A stretch of 64,000 nt of DNA from UBA940 sp964464465 (GTDB taxonomy: Bacteria > Bacteroidota > Bacteroidia > Bacteroidales > Rikenellaceae). Shown here in pieces: positions 25,547 to 34,349 of the stretch. The translations under genes and the position numbers were made by a program. How positions within the stretch are numbered: the stretch's first letter is position 1; each line of letters opens with the position of its first letter. The notes beneath the pieces are model-generated. The model was not told the origin of the DNA, ran no database searches, and saw nothing but the letters and a program-made list of their open reading frames with translations. The stretch covers positions 1-64,000 of the forward strand of contig CAYXGF010000002.1 in assembly GCA_964464465.1 (NCBI GenBank), written 5' to 3'.

Positions 25547-26122
25547 TTAGAGAAACAGCGGCAGTTTGGCTTCGAGACGGGAGAATCCGTAGTTGTCCGG
25601 TATATCTTTCACGCGCATCCAGCGGTACGAGTGCGATTCGGTCAAATCGAGTTCTATCGCAGTGTCGCCGCCGGAAAGAGAGAACAGGAAACGTATGTCA
25701 TGGTGATAATGCTCCGCTTCGTTCTTATATTCGCATGCGGGGATGTAGTGCGAATCTATGTCTACGATGCCGAATCCTTCACTTGTGGTGCATAGCGTCA
25801 GTCTGTCGGCCGTTATGCCTGTCTCTTCCCTTGCTTCGCGCAGAGCGGCATCGAGAATAGATGCGTCCGACGGCTCTACATGTCCTCCCGGCTGCAACCA
25901 TTTTTTTAGCTGTACGTGTTCGAGAAGCAGCAGCTCGCCGCTGTCCGGATTGTAAATCATGCCGCTGGCGGTTATGTGGCCTGTGAAGTTCTTGCGGTCG
26001 TACAGCTCGCTGCCGTCGAATGTCTCGATGAAACGGGCGAACTGCCGCAGCCTCGGCGCCTCGTCGGGAAACATGCTTAGATAGATGTTCAGGTCTTTTT
26101 GCAGGCTGGCTCTGGTTGTCAT
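25547..26122 (-). CDS. NUDIX hydrolase
   Basis: 191 residues. The Nudix box region is GGHVEPSDASILDAALREAREETGI (about 95-119): REAREETGI is intact, while the first Glu of the canonical pattern is replaced. It would hydrolyse a nucleoside diphosphate linked to another moiety. A helical N-terminal extension of about 55 residues precedes the domain. ATG at 26122 is used because upstream codons run into the -7 box TACTTTTG (26151-26144, minus strand). The substrate is not predictable. Confidence 0.85.
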   Translation of the reverse strand: MTTRASLQKDLNIYLSMFPDEAPRLRQFARFIETFDGSELYDRKNFTGHITASGMIYNPDSGELLLLEHVQLKKWLQPGGHVEPSDASILDAALREAREETGITADRLTLCTTSEGFGIVDIDSHYIPACEYKNEAEHYHHDIRFLFSLSGGDTAIELDLTESHSYRWMRVKDIPDNYGFSRLEAKLPLFL

Positions 26123-26204
26123 TTCTTTCCGATGTATTTGCTGCAAAAGTAGCAAGAAGTCGTTTAAAATTCGACACGACTTATGAATTTTTGCCGGCAT
26201 CCTG

Positions 26205-26235
26205 CTTGAAAGTTTGCGGAGCATGCTTACTTTTG
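26205..26235 (+). promoter_or_regulatory. Promoter for the Dabb gene
   Basis: CTTG (26205-26208), a 19-base spacer and TACTTTTG (26228-26235) lie 30 bases before the ATG at 26266. A divergent -7 (TACTTTTG, 26151-26144 on the minus strand) serves the NUDIX gene. Confidence 0.55.
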
Positions 26236-26265
26236 CATGTACGAACTTTTTAAACGTCTGTCGTT

Positions 26266-26571
26266 ATGCTCAAACATATAGTCATGTGGCGTCTTGCCGA
26301 CAGTGCCGAGGGCAAGAGCAAGGCCGAGAACGCGCAGTGGATGAAGGAGAATCTCGAAGCGCTTGTCGGGGTGGTTCCCCAACTGCTGTCCGCCGAGGTC
26401 GGCATAAACGTATGCCGGTCGGATATGGCATACGATGCAGTTCTGGTGTCGACGTTCGACAATCAGCAGGCCCTGGCGGAATACAAGGTGCATCCGGCGC
26501 ACAAGGCCATAAGCGATTACTGCAAGAAAGTGCGTATTTCGCGCGTGGTTTGCGACTACGAGGTAGAGTGA
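26266..26571 (+). CDS. Dabb (stress-responsive A/B barrel) domain protein
   Basis: 101 residues forming a single Dabb domain: MLKHIVMWRL at the start, a central helix with NLEALVGVVPQLLSAEVG, YDAVLVSTFDNQQALAEYKVHPAH and a final strand RVVCDYEVE. The ferredoxin-like dimeric fold is found in stress-induced proteins and some cyclases. No active-site assignment is possible. It appears monocistronic and converges with the C_GCAxxG_C_C gene 10 bases later. Confidence 0.88.
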   Translation: MLKHIVMWRLADSAEGKSKAENAQWMKENLEALVGVVPQLLSAEVGINVCRSDMAYDAVLVSTFDNQQALAEYKVHPAHKAISDYCKKVRISRVVCDYEVE

Positions 26572-26581
26572 GGACGGTAGG

Positions 26582-27049
26582 CTACAATTCGCAGCCTTTT
26601 TCCATAAGGTACTCCCCGACGATGCGTGCTGCGCAAGCTACGTATTCTGCGCACGGCCGTTTGCGGTAATATTCCGGCGTTCGGTCGGACGGTTCGGGGG
26701 ACTCTTTCGCCTCTTGCAGTCCGAGCAGCGTCCGGCATACTATGCTTCCGTTGTGCTGCCTGAACTTTTCCGCGAAGTTCTGCACCAGTGCGTAATTGGC
26801 TGTACGGGAGTTTTTGTCCGCAGGGTCGGTGGCCGGGGATATCAGCGCCGCGAGCATGGACATTCCGCTCACCGCTCCGCATACTTCACGCATGCGTCCC
26901 ATGCCTCCTCCGAATGAGGCGGCCAGTTTGGTTGCCGTGTGGATGTCTTCTCCAAGTATGTCGTCGAATGCCGCGACTACCGATTGCGCGCAGTTGTAGC
27001 CGGAGTGAAACAACTCGACGGCTTTTTGTGTCCGTTCTTCTATTGTCAT
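26582..27049 (-). CDS. C_GCAxxG_C_C family redox-type protein
   Basis: 155 residues with the family cysteine pattern: GYNCAQSV (about 17-24), VCGAVSG (about 56-62), CRTLLG (about 104-109) and two C-terminal cysteines in PCAEYVACAARIVGEYL. Glycine-rich SFGGGMGRMREVCGA fits the family. These proteins often accompany redox systems or transporters, and a metal-binding or disulfide role has been suggested, but none is proven. It lies 26 bases downstream of the MscS gene on the same strand, so co-transcription is possible. Confidence 0.85.
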   Translation of the reverse strand: MTIEERTQKAVELFHSGYNCAQSVVAAFDDILGEDIHTATKLAASFGGGMGRMREVCGAVSGMSMLAALISPATDPADKNSRTANYALVQNFAEKFRQHNGSIVCRTLLGLQEAKESPEPSDRTPEYYRKRPCAEYVACAARIVGEYLMEKGCEL

Positions 27050-27075
27050 GTCTGAGTTAGTTTAGGCAGGTGTTT

Positions 27076-27984
27076 TCAGGAATTCTTTATGTGTACGTCC
27101 ATTTGCGGGAACGGGAAGTTGACCCCTTTCGAGGGCAGTATGGCGTACATCTTTTCGTTGACCGAGTAGAATACGTTCCAGTAGTCCGCATTGTTCACCC
27201 AGCCCCGGACTGCGAGGACTACGGCATTGTCGCCAAGAGACGAGATGGAGATGAACGGTACAGGGTCGGTCTTTATCCTGGTGTCGGCTTTTAGAATCGA
27301 GAGAATTTCTTTTTTGGCATTTTCGAAATCGTCGCCGTATGATATTGTGACGCTCCAATCGACACGGCGCAACGGAGCCGTAGAGTAGTTGTTTATGATG
27401 CTTGTCGAGATTCCGTTGTTGGGTATTATTATGGTTTTGTTGTCGTTCGTGGTGATTATGGTGTTGAACAGCCGGATGTCCTTCACGGTTCCGCTCTGTC
27501 CCTGTGCCTCGATGAAGTCTCCGACACGGTATGGTCTGAGAAGCAGAATCATTACTCCGCCGGCGAAGTTCTGCAACGTCCCGCTAAGGGCCATTCCCAC
27601 GGCCAGACCCGCCGATGCGAAGATTGCCAGGAAGGATGAGGTGTTTATTCCGAGTATTCCTACCACGGTGAATATCACGAGTATATGGAGCGTTATGTTT
27701 ACCGTCGAACGGAAAAACGAACGCAGCGAGAGGTCTACATTGCGGTTTTCGTAGATTCTGTCGAGGACCCTGAGCAGCCATTTTATAATCCAGCGGCAAA
27801 TCATGAAGACGATGATTGCCAGGATTATCTTCTTGCCCGCACTGACGATGTCGTTAAGAATCGTGGTCCATAGGTCGTGGGCGTCCATCGATGCCAGCGA
27901 TTCTATTTTCCGGGTGATTTTGCTCCGTACCACGCTGTCGGCCGGCACTTCCGGAACGGGCAGCTGTAAAAAATCGAATATCAT
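27076..27984 (-). CDS. MscS-family mechanosensitive ion channel
   Basis: 302 residues. A short helical N-terminus leads to three membrane helices; the pore-lining TM3 contains SAGLAVGMALSGTLQNFAGGVMI (about 130-152). The cytosolic beta-domain has RVGDFIEAQGQSGTVKDIRLFNT and PNNGISTSIINNYS, the MscS signature. It relieves hypo-osmotic stress in the inner membrane. A possible co-transcript with the downstream C_GCAxxG_C_C gene. Confidence 0.93.
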   Translation of the reverse strand: MIFDFLQLPVPEVPADSVVRSKITRKIESLASMDAHDLWTTILNDIVSAGKKIILAIIVFMICRWIIKWLLRVLDRIYENRNVDLSLRSFFRSTVNITLHILVIFTVVGILGINTSSFLAIFASAGLAVGMALSGTLQNFAGGVMILLLRPYRVGDFIEAQGQSGTVKDIRLFNTIITTNDNKTIIIPNNGISTSIINNYSTAPLRRVDWSVTISYGDDFENAKKEILSILKADTRIKTDPVPFISISSLGDNAVVLAVRGWVNNADYWNVFYSVNEKMYAILPSKGVNFPFPQMDVHIKNS

Positions 27985-28005
27985 GTTTTTGTATATCTGA
28001 GTCGG

Positions 28006-29523
28006 TTACATATTTTCCGGATATACCGTGCGGCCCCATTCGGTCTCCATGTATGCCTGCCGGAACACCGGGTAGGTCTGTCGCGGGATGTAGGAACTCA
28101 GCCCGCAGGCTCTTTCGAGTGTTATCCACTCTCCGTGGGAGTATATGTTGCTCCATATCTTTCCGGTATGGCGGACGTGCTGCACAGTGCGGGCCAGTTG
28201 TCTGTGGAACTCTTCGAGCGCTATGGCGTCGGTGCAGTTCATGCTCCGGACGTAATCTTCCAAATCGTAGAATATGTGGGATTCGAGCTGTTCGTAGTGC
28301 TGTATCTCCTCCGTGTCGTCCGGCTCGGAAGCTTGTCTTGCCACTTTGGAGAATCTGCCGGCAAGGGCATCGAGTTCCGACGTCTTTATGACGGATATGT
28401 ATGCCGAACCGAGCGACGGTTGTGCTGCATAATAATCCACGAAACAGTCCGCGATGCTGTTCCAGTCGCCCCACGACGCGAACATCGTCTGTACTACTTT
28501 CTCATATGGGAATCCGCTGGCCATGATTTCGCACGGGGAGGCCATGATGCAGTCTGCCGTACCGCGCAGTTCGTAGAGGGCTTCGACGCTGCCCATGAAA
28601 CAGGCGTCCAGCATCATGAAATCGAAATGAATGTCCCGCAGTCCCTCCTTGATGCCGCTGATGTCCATCCAGCGGCTTCCGTCGGTGCCGATGTTGCGGG
28701 TGGAGTATTCGTCGCACGGCGCGGTTGTCTTGTCATACAGCCATTTCAGGCCGCTGCCGTTTAGTGAGCGCTGTCTGCGGTCGGAGCCGAGCGAACTTGT
28801 CAGCCAGCCCCAGCCGTGTGCGCCGATGCTTATGGCGTAATGACGTGCGGGGGCGTCCTGTTTTATGTCGTTTATCGCCTCTGCCATTATGCGGGGGTCC
28901 GTGCAGTCCACGTTTCCGTAGTCCCGGATTAGGGTGCGGACGCTCTGACGGGTTTGGTGGTCGTATTCTATCTCTTCGAGCGTGGTCTTCGATTCGGTGT
29001 CGAGGAACACCATGATACGGTTGTCCACACCTGCCGCACCATTCGATACGGCCCGCATGGCCTGGGTTATGTTGCTTTTTAGGTATCCAGACAGATTGTT
29101 GTTGCCCATCAGATACATGATGAAGACGTTTTCGACCTGCTCGGATATTCCTCTCTGTATTATGGGGATTTCTGTCCGGCACGCAGTCCCGTCTATGTAC
29201 AACGTCGTGCGGCGTGTGTGGTTTTTTGTATTTTCTGTAAGATATACGACGATTTCCTGAGCGTTGCCGTCACCCCTGCCGCGTTCGACCGATACGCTGC
29301 ACCAGTCCGTCATTCCGGAGACTGTCCAGTCCGTGTTGCCTGTTATCGTTCCCGAGAACGATTGGTCGTCGCAGGATGCGTGTATGAACGGTATGTCGGT
29401 GTACAACTGGTATGCGTTGATGTCGGACTCCTCCGGTACGGAGCATCCCGAGAGTAGGGTCACAAGCAGTATGACCGGATATATCGTAGTGCGTATTATA
29501 TTTTTCAAGTTTGGCGGATTCAT
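28006..29523 (-). CDS. Clostripain-family (C11) peptidase lipoprotein with BACON domain
   Basis: 505 residues. The lipobox LLSGC places the acylated cysteine at residue 27, so this is a lipoprotein. A BACON-like beta domain spans about 40-125. The C11 protease domain follows, with the catalytic pair H236 (ISIGAHGWGW) and C308 (MMLDACFMGSVEAL). Cleavage after Arg or Lys is expected from the family. The ATG at 29523 begins the signal sequence. A DUF4919 gene lies 44 bases upstream on the same strand, so both are probably secreted products of one transcript. Confidence 0.9.
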   Translation of the reverse strand: MNPPNLKNIIRTTIYPVILLVTLLSGCSVPEESDINAYQLYTDIPFIHASCDDQSFSGTITGNTDWTVSGMTDWCSVSVERGRGDGNAQEIVVYLTENTKNHTRRTTLYIDGTACRTEIPIIQRGISEQVENVFIMYLMGNNNLSGYLKSNITQAMRAVSNGAAGVDNRIMVFLDTESKTTLEEIEYDHQTRQSVRTLIRDYGNVDCTDPRIMAEAINDIKQDAPARHYAISIGAHGWGWLTSSLGSDRRQRSLNGSGLKWLYDKTTAPCDEYSTRNIGTDGSRWMDISGIKEGLRDIHFDFMMLDACFMGSVEALYELRGTADCIMASPCEIMASGFPYEKVVQTMFASWGDWNSIADCFVDYYAAQPSLGSAYISVIKTSELDALAGRFSKVARQASEPDDTEEIQHYEQLESHIFYDLEDYVRSMNCTDAIALEEFHRQLARTVQHVRHTGKIWSNIYSHGEWITLERACGLSSYIPRQTYPVFRQAYMETEWGRTVYPENM

Positions 29524-29567
29524 GTTCTCGTATGTTTTTAGAATGGACGTGTAGCGGGGCATCTGAC

Positions 29568-30290
29568 TTAGAGCGGGAATCCGTTTAACTGCCAGCGGCC
29601 CGGTTTTTTTGCCGGTGCGGACTCGGGAGCCTTCCGGTACATGCGGCCGAAGTCGAAATAATATCCTTTCGTGTTTCCGTCCTTCTCCGCAAGACGTATG
29701 TATTCCACCGAGCGGGTGCGCACCTGGCGGTTAAGTATATTGAGACCGCGGGCGGCCAGGACGTCGGCGGCGTGCTCGGTCCGAAGCACATGTTTGGGTT
29801 CGCTCTCTTTGAGACCGCTGCCGGATGATTCGATGGTGCGGATTATCTTGGCGAAACGGTCCGCGTTTACAGCAGCCTGCACGGTATCGCCAAGTATGCC
29901 GTAGGCATATGTCATGAAGTTTATGTTCTGAGGGCTGAACGGGTCGGCCTTCATTATCTCTTCGGCGGCTTCCACTATTCTGCGGGCCTGCTGCTGCGAT
30001 GTCTCGTGTCCGCCGGAGGAAGCGAGTATCTCCATGATGGCGTCCGACGAAGGCGCCGTTTCCAGAGGCCTGTAACCGGGGTCGTATGCATATCCGTAAT
30101 ACAGGTAATGATAGTCGTCGTCGGTAAGCGTTGTGTCGCCGCCCATGTAGCGCATCATCAGCGACGGGTAGTAATACGGCGAGTCGGCGGCGAGTATCTT
30201 TGCGAGAATATCCTCTTCGTCGGGCACCTTGGCCCATGTGGACGATACCTGCGACAGGACTATGAGAAGACAGAGTGCGAGACGTTTCAT
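29568..30290 (-). CDS. Secreted DUF4919 protein
   Basis: 240 residues with a signal peptide (MKRLALCLLIVLSQVSSTWA, cleavage near residue 20). The mature part is mostly helical and matches Bacteroidota DUF4919: PYYYPSLMMRYMGGDTTLTDDDYHYLYYGYA near the start and KADPFSPQNINFMTYAYGILGD in the middle. The function is unknown. ATG at 30290 starts the signal peptide. A -7 box TATATTTG (30327-30320, minus strand) lies 30 bases upstream, and repeat copy 2 lies beyond that. Confidence 0.82.
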   Translation of the reverse strand: MKRLALCLLIVLSQVSSTWAKVPDEEDILAKILAADSPYYYPSLMMRYMGGDTTLTDDDYHYLYYGYAYDPGYRPLETAPSSDAIMEILASSGGHETSQQQARRIVEAAEEIMKADPFSPQNINFMTYAYGILGDTVQAAVNADRFAKIIRTIESSGSGLKESEPKHVLRTEHAADVLAARGLNILNRQVRTRSVEYIRLAEKDGNTKGYYFDFGRMYRKAPESAPAKKPGRWQLNGFPL

Positions 30291-30378
30291 CGTGACTGAA
30301 TTATTCGATATCATAACGGCAAATATAGCAAAAGGCGTGTGCTTAATGAAACAAACCTGTTTATTTTATTAGGTAACC

Positions 30379-30492
30379 ATATACAATTTTACAGTTATGC
30401 GCTTTCACAAAGCGCGCGGGCCGGAGCCTGTCCCCGCGAATGCCCGCTCATTTCATTCGCTCTGTACCTTCGCAGGCTCCTATCCCGCATTA
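30379..30492 (-). repeat. Dispersed structured repeat, copy 2
   Basis: About 114 bases whose minus strand matches 12975-13086. In plus-strand terms it has a perfect hairpin GCGCTTT-CAC-AAAGCGC (30399-30415), a stem GCGGGC (30416-30421) with GCCCGC (30442-30447), and GGAGCCTG (30423-30430) complementary to CAGGCTCC (30473-30480). The last pair starts inside the loop of the previous stem, a pseudoknot-like topology. It is upstream of the DUF4919 promoter. The rest of 30291-30679 contains only that promoter and the dapA terminator. Confidence 0.75.
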
Positions 30493-30612
30493 TACGCACT
30501 ATCTTCACATTAATCCGGTACTTATTATAACTTCGTTGTTAAATATACCGTACTGTAAAGTTGTATAAAGATACTTTTTATTATTATCGTTCGGTTTTGT
30601 CGCTAAGTAACA

Positions 30613-30649
30613 CAAAAAATCGGCCATTCGTCGTGTGTGACGAACAGCC
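30613..30649 (-). terminator. dapA terminator
   Basis: On the minus strand the hairpin arms GGC..TTCGTC and GACGAA..GCC (30622-30649, one internal mismatch pair) are followed by GATTTTTTG (30614-30621). It lies 31 bases past the dapA stop. Confidence 0.7.
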
Positions 30650-30679
30650 TCAGCATTTAAAAGTTTTTCGTACCAGTAT

Positions 30680-31564
30680 TTATAAATGCTTTTCTCTGAT
30701 TATGTTTTCGAGAAGTCCTCTCAAAATATCGCTCGCCTCCACGAGCGGCAGTCTCATCGCAGGTTCCATAAAGCCTTTGACGGCCAGCGCGGTCTTGACT
30801 CCCGTAGGATTGCCCTCGGCGAACAGCAGCGATACGGCCCTCTCCAACTCCGCGAAAATATGTGCCGCGGATTCCTTCTCTCCGCCCAGGGCCTTGTGTA
30901 TCATATCAGTGAATCTGGCCGTATAGACGTTGGCCGCCACGGAGATTACGCCCCGGCCGCCCATCTCTATTATAGGCAGCGACAGAGAGTCGTCGCCCGA
31001 AATCACTGCGAATCCGGCAGGCGCTCCGGAGATTATGGCCTTTATCTGTTCCAGACGTCCGCTTGCCTCCTTGATGGCGGCGATGTTCGGACAGTCGTAA
31101 GCCAGGGATATGGTTGTCTCGGCTTCGAGGTTTACGCCCGTGCGTCCGGGAACGTTGTAGAGTATCACCGGCAGCGGCGATGCCTGGGCGATTGTCTTGT
31201 AGTGGAGATACAGCCCTTTCTGAGACGGCTTGTTGTAATATGGAGTTACGCTCAGCACGGCGCTGAATCCGTCCGTATCTGCGGTTTGCAGCTCTGCGGC
31301 CACCGATGCCGTGCAGTTGCCGCCGATGCCGATGACCATGGGAAGCCGCGAGGCGTTGGCCGAGCGTATGCAGGAGACTACATCGGCTCTCTCCCGTGCA
31401 GTGAGAGAGGGCGTTTCCGCCGTGGTTCCCAGTGCTACCAGATAATCGACACCCTCGCGCGTCACCCTGTCGACCAGACGTTCCAGTGCTGTGAAATCAA
31501 TCTCTCCGTTTTTTCCGAACGGAGTGACCAGCGCTACGCCGACACCCTTGAAATCAAATTCCAT
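30680..31564 (-). CDS. dapA: 4-Hydroxy-tetrahydrodipicolinate synthase DapA
   Basis: 294 residues. The enzyme condenses pyruvate with aspartate semialdehyde in lysine and diaminopimelate synthesis, feeding MurE in the wall cluster. Visible are VALVTPF, GTTAETPSL (residues 46-54), YNVPGRTG with the catalytic Tyr136, and the Schiff-base Lys165 in IAAIKEASG. The ATG at 31564 gives the family length. The 48-base gap after ligA holds a -7-like TAATTTTG (31602-31595, minus strand), so it may be transcribed separately. Confidence 0.96.
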   Translation of the reverse strand: MEFDFKGVGVALVTPFGKNGEIDFTALERLVDRVTREGVDYLVALGTTAETPSLTARERADVVSCIRSANASRLPMVIGIGGNCTASVAAELQTADTDGFSAVLSVTPYYNKPSQKGLYLHYKTIAQASPLPVILYNVPGRTGVNLEAETTISLAYDCPNIAAIKEASGRLEQIKAIISGAPAGFAVISGDDSLSLPIIEMGGRGVISVAANVYTARFTDMIHKALGGEKESAAHIFAELERAVSLLFAEGNPTGVKTALAVKGFMEPAMRLPLVEASDILRGLLENIIREKHL

Positions 31565-31612
31565 GTTACTATCTCCAAATGCTTTTACGTGAGGCAAAAT
31601 TAAGACTTTTAA

Positions 31613-33679
31613 TCAAAACAGATTCCCTTGTTGCGGTTTATTTTCGTTTTTTTGACAAAAAGTTAAATCTTCGACATGGGCGTTGCTGTCCGCGGACGGG
31701 CCTGTCATGTCGAGCAGCTGCTGTTCCGAGATGATTTTTATTCCGAGTTTGGCGGCCTTGCTCATCTTCGCGGGGCCGGTCCTGTCTCCCGCCACGAGGA
31801 AATCCACGTTGGACGATACTGCCGAGAGGTTGCGGCCTCCGTGACGTTCGATGAAGTCCTTTATGGCGTCGCGGCTGAAACGTTCGAAGGTTCCGGACAC
31901 GACGAAACTCATTCCTGCGAGCGCCTCGGAGTCCAGGCTGCGGCTCTCGGCCTCGAATTTCAGGCCTGCCGCGCGCAGACGCTCCACAATGCGGCGGTTG
32001 TCCGGGTCGGCGAAATACTCGATTATCGCCTCGGCGACCTTCGGGCCTACCTCCTCTGCTTCGGCCAGCTGCTGGGCCGAGGCTTCTATGACCTTGTCCA
32101 TGGAGCCGAATCCGGATGCTATGTATTTTGCGGTGGTCTCGCCGACGAAACGTATTCCCAGCGCGAAAAGCACTCTGTGGAAAGGCACTTGCAGCGAGCC
32201 GCGTATGCCTTCTATTATGTTCTCGGCGGATTTCTCGCCCAGACGCGGAAGCGATGCCAGTTGCATGGCTTTCAGGTCGTACAGGTCTGCGGCGTCGTGA
32301 ACGAGGCCCTGCTGCCACAGCATGGAGAGCGTCTCGGAGCCCAGCGATTCTATGTTCATGGCCTTGCGCGAGACGAAATGTTCGATGCGGCCGATTATCT
32401 GCGGCGGGCAGTGGCTCTGGTTGGGGCAGTAGTGTTTCGCCTCTCCCTCGTAGCGGACCAGCGCGGTGCCGCACTCGGGGCATGAGGTTATGAATTCGAA
32501 AGGCCGTGTGCCGGCTTTGCGCTGCGAGGTCTCCACTCCGGTGATTTTGGGGATTATCTCGCCGCCTTTCTCGACGTATACCATGTCGCCCACACGCACG
32601 TCGAGCAGGGCTATCTGTTCGGCGTTGTGCAGCGAGGCGCGTTTTACCGTCGTTCCTGCAAGGTGCACGGGCGAGAGATTGGCGACCGGTGTCACGGCGC
32701 CTGTCCGTCCCACCTGGAAATCTATGCTCAGCAGCTCGGTCAGGGCCTGTTCCGCCTTGAATTTGTAGGCCACGGCCCAGCGCGGCGATTTGGCCGTCGT
32801 GCCGAGTCGGCGCTGCACGGCGTATTCGTTCACCTTGATAACCACGCCGTCCGTGGCATACGGCAGCGAATGGCGCAGCGTCTCTACTTCATTTATGTAT
32901 TCGTACACCTCCTGCGCTGAGGAGCATATGCGCATGTGTTCGGAAACCTTGAAGCCCCACTGCCGTGCAGCCTGCATACTCTCGCTGTGCGAGGCATACG
33001 GCAGATTCTCCGCCACAAGAAAGTAAAGCATGCAGTCCAGTCCGCGCGAGGCGGTGACGGCTGAGTTCTGCTGTTTGAGACTTCCGGCCGCAGCGTTGCG
33101 CGGGTTGGCGAAGAGTGTTTCGGAGGCCTGCTCGCGCTCTCGGTTGAGCCTTTCGAAAGAGGCGTACGGCATGAGTATCTCGCCGCGAATCTCGAAAAAG
33201 TCGGGATAACCCTCCCCCTGCAACTCCAATGGTATGCTGCGTATCGTCCTCACGTTAGCCGTCACGTCGTCGCCCGACACTCCGTCGCCGCGGGTTACGG
33301 CACGCAGCAGCCGTCCGTGCTCGTATGTGAGGGATATGGCCGTGCCGTCGAATTTGAGTTCGCATACATAGTCCGTCTGTCCGGCGTCGCGACTCACTCG
33401 TTCGAAGAATTCGTCCAGCTCCTCTGTCGAGTAGGTGTTGGAGAGCGACTGCATGGGGAATCTGTGGCGTACGCTGACGAACTCGCTGGTCAGGTCGCTG
33501 CCTACGCGCCTGGTAGGGGAGTTCGGGTCGTCGTACTGCGGATACTTTTCTTCCAGCTGTTGCAGTTCGCGCAGCATGGCGTCGAACTCGAAGTCGGTTA
33601 TCTCGGGAGAGTTCTCGACGTAGTATCTGTGGTTGTGATAGTTCAGTTTCTGTCTGAGTTCCAGAATTTTCTGCTGCAT
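31613..33679 (-). CDS. ligA: NAD-dependent DNA ligase LigA
   Basis: 688 residues, full length. Domains in order: Ia (NHRYYVENSPEITDFEFD), adenylation with the nucleophile K109 in CELKFDG, OB-fold (KVNEYAVQRRLG, then AVTPVANLSPV), a four-Cys zinc finger (CPEC, then CPNQSHCP, about 400-425), helix-hairpin-helix repeats (about 440-570) and a BRCT domain (about 590-670). It seals nicks during replication and repair. The ATG at 33679 matches the usual N-terminus. Confidence 0.97.
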   Translation of the reverse strand: MQQKILELRQKLNYHNHRYYVENSPEITDFEFDAMLRELQQLEEKYPQYDDPNSPTRRVGSDLTSEFVSVRHRFPMQSLSNTYSTEELDEFFERVSRDAGQTDYVCELKFDGTAISLTYEHGRLLRAVTRGDGVSGDDVTANVRTIRSIPLELQGEGYPDFFEIRGEILMPYASFERLNREREQASETLFANPRNAAAGSLKQQNSAVTASRGLDCMLYFLVAENLPYASHSESMQAARQWGFKVSEHMRICSSAQEVYEYINEVETLRHSLPYATDGVVIKVNEYAVQRRLGTTAKSPRWAVAYKFKAEQALTELLSIDFQVGRTGAVTPVANLSPVHLAGTTVKRASLHNAEQIALLDVRVGDMVYVEKGGEIIPKITGVETSQRKAGTRPFEFITSCPECGTALVRYEGEAKHYCPNQSHCPPQIIGRIEHFVSRKAMNIESLGSETLSMLWQQGLVHDAADLYDLKAMQLASLPRLGEKSAENIIEGIRGSLQVPFHRVLFALGIRFVGETTAKYIASGFGSMDKVIEASAQQLAEAEEVGPKVAEAIIEYFADPDNRRIVERLRAAGLKFEAESRSLDSEALAGMSFVVSGTFERFSRDAIKDFIERHGGRNLSAVSSNVDFLVAGDRTGPAKMSKAAKLGIKIISEQQLLDMTGPSADSNAHVEDLTFCQKNENKPQQGNLF

Positions 33680-33852
33680 GGTACTATGAATGACAGGAGA
33701 GTTAAGTTCGGGTAAAGATACTCATTTTGCATTTTACGTACAATAGCGCGGAGATAAAACGGGGGAGAAAAAACGGCTCCGCAAATTTTTTGGCTGAATG
33801 TTTGCGATTTGTAAATTACTGCGTATAATTGCAAAAATTTTTGACACTGGTT

Positions 33853-34185
33853 ATGACTAAAACGACAGAAAATAAACCCAAAAAACGGCTGATTATCAGT
33901 CAGCACAACCTCCCGTTGGAGTTGCAGCAGCAGCTTCGGGAGCAGTATCCGGGCGGATATACCGATGCCATGATGCGTATAGACAAGGGACCCGGCGATT
34001 TCTTCTATGCCGTGGTTTTGGAGACCGAGGATATAAATTATCTCGTGAAGGTGGATGTGAAGATTGACGACGGTATAGACGACGAGGAGGACAAGGATTA
34101 CATCGAAGACGGCGACATCGACGGAGCCGACGAGATAATGGATACGGCCGACGAGGAGCAGAGCGCCGAGCTGGAAAACGTTTAG
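33853..34185 (+). CDS. Conserved small acidic protein, unknown function
   Basis: 110 residues. The N-terminal half is basic and folded-looking (KKRLIISQHNLPLELQQQLREQYPGGYTDAMMRIDKGPGDFFYAVVLETEDINYLVKVDVKI); the C-terminal third is a run of D and E. Bacteroidota homologues are common and sometimes mislabelled as DNA primase; I see no primase motif. ATG at 33853 is preferred over the listed upstream TTG. It is monocistronic, between the divergent ligA and a weak terminator. Confidence 0.7.
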   Translation: MTKTTENKPKKRLIISQHNLPLELQQQLREQYPGGYTDAMMRIDKGPGDFFYAVVLETEDINYLVKVDVKIDDGIDDEEDKDYIEDGDIDGADEIMDTADEEQSAELENV

Positions 34186-34213
34186 ACAAGGATTAGAAGT
34201 ACGAGATATGATG

Positions 34214-34241
34214 CCCCGGGAGACACATCGACCGGGGTTTT
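34214..34241 (+). terminator. Weak rho-independent terminator
   Basis: CCCCGG (34214-34219) pairs with CCGGGG (34232-34237) across a 12-base loop, followed by TTTT. It lies 29 bases after the small acidic protein gene. Confidence 0.55.
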
Positions 34242-34295
34242 CGTTGAATGCACGGTCCGTACCCGCGTGCGGCGGCTGAAAAACATGTCCTGCGG

Positions 34296-34327
34296 TTTTC
34301 ATTTGACGTTATAAGTTCGTACATTTG
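34296..34327 (+). promoter_or_regulatory. tilS promoter
   Basis: TTTT (34296-34299), a 20-base spacer and TACATTTG (34320-34327) lie 23 bases before the tilS ATG. Confidence 0.6.
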
Positions 34328-34349
34328 TGAGTCATATATTTCGGAAACC

